Below, one piece after another: positions 1 to 5,706 of a stretch of DNA of 5,706 nt (positions within the stretch are counted from its first letter, which is position 1; each line of letters starts with the position of its first letter). The position numbers were made by a program, and so were the translations under genes. The stretch comes from SIG575 sp045643165. Its GTDB lineage: Bacteria; Bacillota; Clostridia; Oscillospirales; Acutalibacteraceae. Under the pieces are notes generated by a model, which saw nothing but the letters and a program-made list of their open reading frames with translations, did no database searches and was not told where the DNA came from. The DNA lies in the NCBI GenBank assembly GCA_045643165.1, contig JAZUKF010000080.1, forward strand, positions 1 to 5,706, in the 5' to 3' direction.

Positions 1-447
1 TTCCGTGGTGCAGGCAGAAGATTTGAAATTATCGGTAAATATAACGGCATTACCGTTGCCGACGATTATGCACATCATCCCAAAGAGTTGGAGGTTACGA
101 TAAATGCCGCAATGAATATGGGTTACAAGCATGTGTGGGCAGTGTTCCAGCCATTCACCTTTTCCAGAACGAAAATGCTTTTTGATGAATTTGTCGAAGT
201 GCTGAAAATTCCCCACCGCTGTGTTCTGACGGAAATAATGGGTTCGAGAGAAATAAATACATTCAATGTTTATTCCTCTCAACTTGTTGAGAAAATCCCC
301 GGAAGCATCTGTTTGCCTTCCTTTGAGGAAATCGCAAAATACGTTGCCGAAAATGCGGAGGACGGCGACCTTGTTATTACTCTCGGTTGCGGAGATATTT
401 ATAAAGCGGCAAAAATGATGATAAATAATCTTAACGATATGATATGA
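1..447 (+). CDS. murC: UDP-N-acetylmuramate--L-alanine ligase (MurC), C-terminal part, 5' end outside window
   Basis: MurC is the cytoplasmic ATP-dependent ligase that adds L-alanine to UDP-N-acetylmuramate, the first step of the peptidoglycan stem peptide. The frame is open from base 1 and gives 148 residues before the TGA at 445-447, about the last third of a family usually near 455-460 residues. Visible marks are GRRFE at residues 5-9, the Mur-ligase signature DDYAHHP at residues 21-27 (bases 61-81), FQPFTFSRTK where most MurC proteins have FQPHxYSRT, then LFDEFVEVL, TEIMGSRE and the closing DLVITLGCGDIYKAAKMM. Together these cover the C-terminal ligase domain. The internal ATG at 88 is not the real start, because homologous sequence continues upstream to the window edge. 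The stop lies 14 bases before the preferred start of the next gene, so the two are probably co-transcribed. MurC is preferred over Mpl or MurD because of the FQP..SRTK and GCGDIYK blocks. Confidence 0.95.
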   Translation, partial: FRGAGRRFEIIGKYNGITVADDYAHHPKELEVTINAAMNMGYKHVWAVFQPFTFSRTKMLFDEFVEVLKIPHRCVLTEIMGSREINTFNVYSSQLVEKIPGSICLPSFEEIAKYVAENAEDGDLVITLGCGDIYKAAKMMINNLNDMI

Positions 448-449
448 AC

Positions 450-453
450 GGAG
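450..453 (+). promoter_or_regulatory. Shine-Dalgarno site that decides the start of the first phosphoesterase gene
   Basis: GGAG lies 8 bases upstream of the ATG at 462. The alternative in-frame ATG at 444 overlaps the murC stop (ATGA) but has no purine-rich site before it. Starting at 462 also lines the protein up with its downstream paralogue (MKEKLQFNKNGKF against MKKKTLKFNDKGKF), so 462 is the better start. Confidence 0.75.
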
Positions 454-461
454 TGAAAAAA

Positions 462-1607
462 ATGAAAGAGAAACTTCAATTTAACAAAAACGGAAAATTT
501 AAAATTCTCGTGTTCGGAGATATGCATGTTAAACACACCCTTGATACTCCTCTGCTTCAGGCAAAGGAAAACGATTCAAGAAAATTTATGGAACGTGCCG
601 TTGATAAACTCTCTCCCGACCTTGTAATTCTTATGGGGGATAATTTCAGTGCCGACAGCAAGGAAGAATACCGTGAAGTCTTTTTAAGAGCAACGGAGCC
701 TATCAGGAAAAGACAAATTCCTCTTGCCTACGTCAACGGAAACCATGACCACGATTTAACGGGCAGAGTTTCCGTGGAAGAAATTCAGGAGGTTTTCTCC
801 GAATATGATAAATGCGTTGCATTTGATGACACTCCGGATATTGATAACAGCACAAACTATTATCGGAAAATCTACTCCTCCGACGGCAGAAAACCTTTAT
901 TCAACCTTTGGTTCATAGATTCAAACAATCTTTGCGAGGATAAAAATATTTCAAACTATGACTGGGTTCACGATGACCAGATTGAATGGTACGAAAAAAG
1001 AGCATTGGAAATGACAAAGGAAAACGGCGGTGTTCCGCTTCCGTCAATGCTTTTCCAGCACATACCCGTTCCGGAAGAATATCAACTTTTAAGAATTGCG
1101 AAAAAATTTGAAAAGCCCGTTGCGGTTCAGGGCAACAGTTTTATGAAAAACAATTACTACGTTCTGCGTGAAGGCGTTAAGGGTTATCTGGGTGAAGGTC
1201 CCTGCACTCCGGACTATAACAACGGTCAGTTTGACAGTTGGAAGAAAACCGGTGATGTTATTGCCGCCTTCTTCGGTCATGACCACATGAACGACTTTGA
1301 GGGCGAAGTTGACGGAATACTTTTGGCTCAAAATAAACTTTCGGGATTTTTCCCCTACACGGACGGCTGCCGCTGTTCGGTAAGACAGATCGTACTTAAT
1401 GAAGAACATCCCAAGGATTATAAAACAAGTCTTTTCAGGTTTAAAGAATTTTTGCTTAAATCGGAATCCCTGGGACCTATTGAGTCCCGGATAACCGACA
1501 GGCAGAGCGTTAATCTCACAAAAATCCGTAACGGTGCAATAGTTCTCGGTGCAACCGCTTTGGCTGTCATCGCAACAAAAGGATATAAGAAGAAAGGTAA
1601 AAAATGA
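462..1607 (+). CDS. calcineurin-like metallophosphoesterase, Dcr2-like, with C-terminal hydrophobic/Lys-rich tail
   Basis: This is a predicted binuclear-metal phosphoesterase of 381 residues. All family motifs are visible, numbered from Met at 462: GDMH (Asp20, His22), GDN (Asp60), GNHDH (Asn94, His95, Asp96), QHIP (His200) and GHDH (His273, His275). The segments YDWVHDDQIEWYE, PCTPDYNNGQFDSW and GHDHMNDFEGEVDGI resemble the eukaryotic and bacterial Dcr2-type branch, recognised by eye. The substrate is unknown; family members hydrolyse phosphomonoesters or phosphodiesters. No signal peptide is seen, so the catalytic domain should be cytoplasmic. Residues 358-371 form a short hydrophobic Ala/Val/Ile stretch followed by KGYKKKGKK, a possible membrane-association tail. 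The gene sits 14 bases after murC and its stop overlaps the start of a paralogous gene (ATGATGA), suggesting translational coupling. An in-frame ATG at 444 would add six residues, but it lacks a ribosome binding site. Confidence 0.9.
   Translation: MKEKLQFNKNGKFKILVFGDMHVKHTLDTPLLQAKENDSRKFMERAVDKLSPDLVILMGDNFSADSKEEYREVFLRATEPIRKRQIPLAYVNGNHDHDLTGRVSVEEIQEVFSEYDKCVAFDDTPDIDNSTNYYRKIYSSDGRKPLFNLWFIDSNNLCEDKNISNYDWVHDDQIEWYEKRALEMTKENGGVPLPSMLFQHIPVPEEYQLLRIAKKFEKPVAVQGNSFMKNNYYVLREGVKGYLGEGPCTPDYNNGQFDSWKKTGDVIAAFFGHDHMNDFEGEVDGILLAQNKLSGFFPYTDGCRCSVRQIVLNEEHPKDYKTSLFRFKEFLLKSESLGPIESRITDRQSVNLTKIRNGAIVLGATALAVIATKGYKKKGKK
1221..1249 (+). repeat. 29-bp exact direct repeat, copy 1 (shared by the two phosphoesterase genes)
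   Basis: These 29 bases recur exactly at 2366-2394, 1145 bases downstream and in the same reading frame. They encode NGQFDSWKK plus the first two bases of the next Thr codon. The repeat comes from the gene duplication and is not an inserted element. It stands out because the surrounding codons have drifted at synonymous positions. Confidence 0.85.
1533..1604 (+). other. C-terminal hydrophobic segment and Lys-rich tail of the first phosphoesterase
   Basis: This stretch codes for residues 358-381: about 14 uncharged, mostly Ala/Val/Ile/Leu/Gly/Thr residues (GAIVLGATALAVIA), then a basic end (KGYKKKGKK). It is short for a full membrane span. A tail anchor, a monotopic insert or a peripheral lipid-binding tail are all possible. 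The paralogue ends in the same way. Confidence 0.6.
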
Positions 1608-1609
1608 TG
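1604..1609 (+). promoter_or_regulatory. overlapping stop/start junction between the two phosphoesterase genes
   Basis: The bases ATGATG overlap the TGA stop of the upstream gene at 1605-1607. A GAAAGG ribosome binding site at 1592-1597 lies inside the upstream gene, 6 bases before the first ATG and 9 before the second, so either ATG can serve. The arrangement is typical of translational coupling by a terminating and restarting ribosome. Confidence 0.75.
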
Positions 1610-2740
1610 AAAAAGAAAACTTTGAAATTCAATGATAAAGGTAAATTTAAAATTCTCGTTGTTTCCGATTTGCACGAAAGTGTAAACGGCGGAAATAAAA
1701 AAATGGCTGATAAAACAGAGGATACTCTCCTGCTTCTCGAAGCATCCGTAAAAGCATTATCCCCCGACCTTGTTGTATTTAACGGCGATACCGTTTACGG
1801 AAACACTCTTTCGGAGATTGAAGAAGCCGTCGAAAATGTTACAAAAACCGTAAGGGACAGAAATATCCCCTTTGCGGTTGTTTGCGGTAATGAAGAATAC
1901 GAAAACAATAATATTTCCGCAAAAGAAATTATGAATGTTTTTGCAAAATATGACGACTGCCTTTACAGAAATGATGACAATACAGTAAGCGGTAACGGAA
2001 ATTACTATATTTCGGTCAAGGGTAAATCCAATAAAACCAAGTTCAATCTCTGGTTTATGGATACCGGTGCAAAGACGAAGGGCGAAAACAAGTTCATTTC
2101 CGAATATGACTGGGTAAAAGATGATCAGATCGAATGGTATGAAAAAACAAGCGGAGAATTGAAGGAAAAGAACGGTACGGAAATTCCCGCAATACTTTTC
2201 CAGCATCTTCCCGTTACGGAAATATACAAACTTTTGAAAGTTGCAAAGCCCTCCGAAAACGGGGTTTCCGTTAAAGGTAACGGCACATTTTCCGGTAAAA
2301 ATTATGTTCTTACAGACGGTGTCAAAGGCTCTATGAGTGAAGCACCCTGTCCTCCCGATTACAATAACGGTCAGTTTGACAGTTGGAAGAAAACAGGTGA
2401 TATTAAAGCCGCTTTCTTCTCACACAATAATCTTAATGATTTTGAGGGTGAAGTTGACGGTATTCTTCTTGCGGAATGTAAGGGAAGCGGATTTAACCGC
2501 TTTGATGACGGCGACAGAACAGGCGTTAAACTTATCACACTTATTGAGGATGAATTACCGGAAATCAAAACCGCAGATTATTATTTCAGAGATTTCGGTT
2601 TGACAAGCAAAAGCGTAGCCCCCATTAACAAGGCTTTCAGCAAAAAGCAGAAAAATGCTTTTTCAAAGTGGGCTAAAATCGGCATAGGTGTTGCCGCTGT
2701 AACAGCCACGGCGGTTGCGGTAAAGAAAAAGAAAAAATAA
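1604..2740 (+). CDS. degenerate paralogue of the upstream metallophosphoesterase, likely pseudoenzyme, same Lys-rich tail
   Basis: This 378-residue protein is a tandem paralogue of the upstream phosphoesterase; by eye roughly half the residues match, most densely in YDWVKDDQIEWYEK, PDYNNGQFDSWKKTGD and NDFEGEVDGILLA. Motif by motif: SDLH is kept (Asp22, His24), NGD is kept (Asp62), GNHD has become GNEE (Asn96, Glu97), QHLP is kept (His201) and GHDH has become SHNN (His274 kept, final His replaced by Asn276). In the known family geometry the second metal site (Asp62, Asn96, His201, His274) survives. The first site loses its last ligand, and the transition-state histidine is gone. Weak or no catalysis is therefore inferred, with a structural or regulatory partner role possible. 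The reading frame is intact, so this is not a decayed pseudogene. Residues 359-373 are hydrophobic (IGIGVAAVTATAVAV) and are followed by five lysines. No signal peptide is seen. Met at 1607 is an equally good start. Confidence 0.88.
   Translation: MMKKKTLKFNDKGKFKILVVSDLHESVNGGNKKMADKTEDTLLLLEASVKALSPDLVVFNGDTVYGNTLSEIEEAVENVTKTVRDRNIPFAVVCGNEEYENNNISAKEIMNVFAKYDDCLYRNDDNTVSGNGNYYISVKGKSNKTKFNLWFMDTGAKTKGENKFISEYDWVKDDQIEWYEKTSGELKEKNGTEIPAILFQHLPVTEIYKLLKVAKPSENGVSVKGNGTFSGKNYVLTDGVKGSMSEAPCPPDYNNGQFDSWKKTGDIKAAFFSHNNLNDFEGEVDGILLAECKGSGFNRFDDGDRTGVKLITLIEDELPEIKTADYYFRDFGLTSKSVAPINKAFSKKQKNAFSKWAKIGIGVAAVTATAVAVKKKKK
2366..2394 (+). repeat. 29-bp exact direct repeat, copy 2
   Basis: This is the second copy of the 29-base identity described at 1221-1249, in the same frame within the degenerate paralogue. 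The two copies diverge immediately outside: T instead of C on the 5' side and A instead of C on the 3' side, both silent changes. Confidence 0.85.
2678..2737 (+). other. C-terminal hydrophobic segment and penta-lysine tail of the second phosphoesterase
   Basis: Residues 359-378 are 15 Ile/Gly/Val/Ala/Thr residues followed by KKKKK. The architecture matches the end of the upstream paralogue although the residues have changed, so the physical property (hydrophobic then basic) seems to be conserved. Confidence 0.6.
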
Positions 2741-2744
2741 ATCC

Positions 2745-2751
2745 GAGGTGG
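2745..2751 (+). promoter_or_regulatory. ribosome binding site of the beta-galactosidase gene
   Basis: GAGGTGG lies in the 15-base gap after the phosphoesterase stop. Its GAGG core is 7 bases upstream of the ATG at 2756. It fixes the start, and the gap leaves no room for a separate promoter or terminator. Confidence 0.8.
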
Positions 2752-2755
2752 AAAA

Positions 2756-5706
2756 ATGAAATACAGCATTAACAAAACGAACTACAACGATTTTTGCATT
2801 TATGAAATAAATAAACTTAAACCGAGAGCATATTTCATCCCCTTTTCTTCCGAATCTGTTTTAAATAAAACGGATTATAAATCGGAAAGATATTCAAGCG
2901 ATATCGTAGATGTTTTAAGCGGAAAATGGGATTTCGTATATTTCGGTTCCGCAACGCTTCTCCCGGAAGAAATTGATACGGATAATTTCCGTTTTGACGA
3001 AGTAACCGTCCCTTCAACATGGCAGAGAACAGGATATGAACCCCCTGTTTATCTTAATGTAAGATATCCCTTTGAAGGAGTTTACAACAGCATTTATCCT
3101 CAGGTTCCGGACAACTCCTGCGGTGTTTACAGAAAAAAATTCACAATAAAAAATGCCGATAAAAAGCATATCATTACTTTCCTCGGAGTTATTTCAAGCC
3201 TTGATTTATATGTCAACGGAAAATTTGTCGGTTACAGCGAAGGTGCTCATAATTCTGCGGAATTTGATATCAGCGACTATGTTACCGAGGGCGAAAACGA
3301 ACTCCTTGCAGTTGTTTTCAAGTGGACAAACGCAACATATCTTGAATGTCAGGATATGTTCCGTGAAAACGGAATTTTCAGAGATGTTTATATCACGGAA
3401 AACGACAGTACATATATTTATGACCTTGTTTACCGTACAAAGAAAAATGATGACAGCACATATTCTCTCACATTGGACTGTAAATTCGGCGGAAGTTTTG
3501 AGGGTTGCACCGCATCGCTTAAAATTTATGACGGTGATAATCTTCTTGCAAAAACGGATATTGACAGCGATACCGACGATTATGTTTGTCATAATGACAG
3601 ATACAATTATTATCTGAATTTTGCTTCCCTTGATGTTGTTGAATGGAGTGCAGAAAAGCCGAAAACGTACTCTGCGGTTTTCACCCTTGAAAAAGACGGT
3701 AAAACTCAGGTTGTGAGAACTTTAATCGGCTTCAAAACTATTGAAATCAGAAAAGATGTTTATTATTTCAATAATCAACCCGTTAAATTAAAGGGCGTTA
3801 ATCATCATGATACAAACCCGGAAAAGGGATACGTGATGAGCAGTGATGATATTCTCAAAGATATAAATCTTATGAAAGAACTTAACGTAAACACGGTGAG
3901 AACATCACACTATCCCCCGGATCCCTTCTTCATTATTGCCTGCACGGTAAAGGGAATATACGTTTGCGATGAAGCGGATATCGAAACACACGGCTGCGGA
4001 AGTTTCCTCGGTGATATTTGTGCAATAAGCGACGATCCCATGTGGATGCCCCGATACGTTGACCGTGTTAAGAGAATGTTATTCAGGGACAGAAACAATC
4101 CCTGCATTGCCATGTGGTCATTGGGTAACGAAGCCGGAAACGGTGTCTGCCACGATGCGGCTTACGGTATTCTGAAAGCGGAATGTCCGGAAATCCCCGT
4201 TCATTATGAAGGTGCATTGTCTTCAACGAGAGTTGCCTATGATATCGCTTCTAATATGTACCCGCCTGTTGACAGTTATTACGGCTATGATTTGGGTAAT
4301 AAATATGTTAAAAAACTTGCAATAAACGAAGATAAGCCCTATTTCCTCTGCGAATATGCTCACGCTATGGGCATAGGTCCCGGTGCACTTGAAGAATATT
4401 GGGATGCCATCTATTCAACTGATAAATTTATGGGCGGATGTATCTGGGAATGGGCTGACCACGCCGCATGTACATACAGTGAAAAATATAAATACACCTA
4501 CGGCGGCGACCACGGTGAAAAACTTCATGACGGTAATTTCTGCGTTGACGGATTGATTTATCCCGACAGAACGCCTCACACAGGTGCATTGGAGATGAAA
4601 GCCGTTTACAGACCGATACGTGCCGAATATTATAACGGTAACAGAGTTTTCTTCACCAACACAAATTACTTTACAAATGCAAATGAATATGATATCAAAT
4701 GGGATTTGCTGGAAAACGGTAAAGTTATAAAGAGCGGTGAAATGAAAATCCACATTCCGCCTCACAGCAAAAAGATGGTTTCATTTGACATTCCCGATAA
4801 TTATTTCGGAAATGACTATCATCTTAACATTACATACTTCAAAGACGGCTTTGAAATTGCAAAGGAACAACTTAAAATCCACGAGGTATATACTAAAATC
4901 AAGTCCCGCAAACAGGGTGAACTTAAATTAAGCGAAACGGATAAGACGTATAAAATCGAATTCGACGGCGGTCATCTTGATTTTTGTAAAAAATGCGGTG
5001 AAATTTCAAGTTATGTTGCCCGGGGAAAAGAAATTATCTGTCAGTCCCCCGCCGATAACCACAGAGGTTTTGCTCCGAATGTTTGGAGAGCATACCACGA
5101 TAACGAAAAATACCGTATGGAATATTGGATAAGCGGTGAACTTTCAAAGGCATACAACAAACTCGTTTCATTTGAAGTAAAGAACATTTCAAATAAAATC
5201 GTTGCAAAATCCGAATATGAAATCAAGACCGATGAAAAAGTGCTTTTCGGTGCGGAAGTGATTTACACCGTTCATCCGGGCGGTAAAATCCATATCGACA
5301 CCGCCTTGACCAAAAAGGCAAATGATGAAATTCCAAACGAAATTCCACGTTTCGGTCTGAATATTGAAATGGATAAATCCTTTGAAAATATTGAATATTA
5401 CGGCAGAGGCGACAGGGAAAATCTCTCCGACTTTAAGGCACATACCACCGTGGGCATTTACTCCGCAAAGGTTTCCGACACCCACGAGCCTTACATTTAT
5501 CCGCAGGAGAACGGCTACCATACAGAGGTGCGTTATCTCACCGTTACGGACAACGAGGGCGACGGAGTTATTTTCTGCAACGCAAAGGATAATTTCAGTT
5601 TTAACATTCACGATTATACCGTTAAATCTCAACTTGAAGCCATGCATCAGGAAGAAATCGTGAAATCCGACAGCACTGTTCTTAACCTTGACGGTTTCCT
5701 CGGCGG
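2756..5706 (+). CDS. lacZ: beta-galactosidase, glycoside hydrolase family 2 (LacZ type), 3' end outside window
   Basis: This is a cytoplasmic retaining beta-galactosidase that would hydrolyse lactose or other beta-galactosides. The frame is open for 983 codons to the window edge; E. coli LacZ has 1024 residues, so only a few tens are probably missing. Approximate domain order is: sugar-binding jelly roll 40-220, Ig-like 222-330, TIM barrel 332-620, linker Ig domain 625-710 and the large C-terminal beta-sandwich from about 735. The acid/base is Glu459 in SLGNEAGNG and the nucleophile is Glu533 in CEYAHAMG (E. coli Glu461 and Glu537). Other matches are Asn101, Asp200, His351, His385, Glu410 and His412 of IETHG, His536 and Trp564. 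E. coli Asn604 corresponds to Asp598 (FCVDGL). Late blocks YGRGDREN (882-889) and PYIYPQENG (912-920) are typical. There is no signal peptide. The gene follows the phosphoesterase by 15 bases and probably shares its transcript. True specificity within GH2 (lactose or plant/host galactosides) cannot be read here. Confidence 0.95.
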   Translation, partial: MKYSINKTNYNDFCIYEINKLKPRAYFIPFSSESVLNKTDYKSERYSSDIVDVLSGKWDFVYFGSATLLPEEIDTDNFRFDEVTVPSTWQRTGYEPPVYLNVRYPFEGVYNSIYPQVPDNSCGVYRKKFTIKNADKKHIITFLGVISSLDLYVNGKFVGYSEGAHNSAEFDISDYVTEGENELLAVVFKWTNATYLECQDMFRENGIFRDVYITENDSTYIYDLVYRTKKNDDSTYSLTLDCKFGGSFEGCTASLKIYDGDNLLAKTDIDSDTDDYVCHNDRYNYYLNFASLDVVEWSAEKPKTYSAVFTLEKDGKTQVVRTLIGFKTIEIRKDVYYFNNQPVKLKGVNHHDTNPEKGYVMSSDDILKDINLMKELNVNTVRTSHYPPDPFFIIACTVKGIYVCDEADIETHGCGSFLGDICAISDDPMWMPRYVDRVKRMLFRDRNNPCIAMWSLGNEAGNGVCHDAAYGILKAECPEIPVHYEGALSSTRVAYDIASNMYPPVDSYYGYDLGNKYVKKLAINEDKPYFLCEYAHAMGIGPGALEEYWDAIYSTDKFMGGCIWEWADHAACTYSEKYKYTYGGDHGEKLHDGNFCVDGLIYPDRTPHTGALEMKAVYRPIRAEYYNGNRVFFTNTNYFTNANEYDIKWDLLENGKVIKSGEMKIHIPPHSKKMVSFDIPDNYFGNDYHLNITYFKDGFEIAKEQLKIHEVYTKIKSRKQGELKLSETDKTYKIEFDGGHLDFCKKCGEISSYVARGKEIICQSPADNHRGFAPNVWRAYHDNEKYRMEYWISGELSKAYNKLVSFEVKNISNKIVAKSEYEIKTDEKVLFGAEVIYTVHPGGKIHIDTALTKKANDEIPNEIPRFGLNIEMDKSFENIEYYGRGDRENLSDFKAHTTVGIYSAKVSDTHEPYIYPQENGYHTEVRYLTVTDNEGDGVIFCNAKDNFSFNIHDYTVKSQLEAMHQEEIVKSDSTVLNLDGFLG

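Noticed and set aside
444..461. ATG at 444 as the start of the first phosphoesterase, giving an ATGA overlap with murC.
   Set aside because: It has no ribosome binding site and no counterpart in the paralogue. The ATG at 462 has GGAG at ideal spacing.
1757..2206. A 149-codon minus-strand open frame opposite the second phosphoesterase gene, with a hydrophobic-looking product.
   Set aside because: It is antisense to a well-supported gene. The hydrophobic composition follows from reading AAA/GAA-rich coding sequence backwards as TTT/TTC.
2640..2740. The AAA-rich 3' end of the second phosphoesterase gene as a slippage or recoding site.
   Set aside because: The A-runs simply encode the lysine tail, which the upstream paralogue also has, and the in-frame stop follows normally. 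No slippery heptamer with a downstream structure was evident.
2741..2755. Possible promoter or terminator between the second phosphoesterase gene and lacZ.
   Set aside because: The gap is only 15 bases and is taken up by the ribosome binding site. No stem-loop with a T-run is present.
3153..3617. A 154-codon plus-strand frame inside lacZ.
   Set aside because: It is out of frame with conserved GH2 sequence and has no family resemblance.
5189..5647. A 152-codon minus-strand open frame opposite the 3' part of lacZ.
   Set aside because: It is a shadow of the strongly supported GH2 coding frame. The product has no recognisable domain.

Overview
The window reads as a fragment of a low- to mid-GC, Gram-positive-type bacterial chromosome. 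Strong GGAG/GAGG ribosome binding sites, AGA-rich arginine codons, AAA-rich lysine codons, very tight gene packing and the style of the MurC and LacZ sequences all fit the class Clostridia (Bacillota), probably a gut-associated member. This placement is by eye. No rRNA, tRNA, mobile element, CRISPR array or convincing terminator was seen, and no intergenic stretch exceeds 15 bases.

All four genes lie on the + strand and look like one transcription unit. Bases 1-447 are the last third of murC, the UDP-N-acetylmuramate--L-alanine ligase of peptidoglycan synthesis. Bases 462-1607 encode a complete calcineurin-like metallophosphoesterase with every metal-binding motif intact, most like the Dcr2-type branch. 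Bases 1604-2740 encode a tandem paralogue whose start overlaps the stop of the first. It has lost the histidine of the GNHD motif and the last histidine of the GHxH motif. From 2756 to the window edge runs a large glycoside hydrolase family 2 beta-galactosidase (LacZ type), open at its 3' end after 983 codons, with both catalytic glutamates present.

The most interesting object is the pair of phosphoesterase genes: an apparently active enzyme and an apparently degenerate copy, translationally coupled. Both end in the same unusual tail, a short Ala/Gly/Val-rich hydrophobic stretch followed by a lysine run, and neither has an N-terminal signal peptide. An enzyme/pseudoenzyme pair held at the membrane is a plausible inference, but the substrate cannot be read from the sequence. 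The murC and lacZ neighbours give no clear shared pathway. Nothing here amounts to a clearly new multi-gene system.
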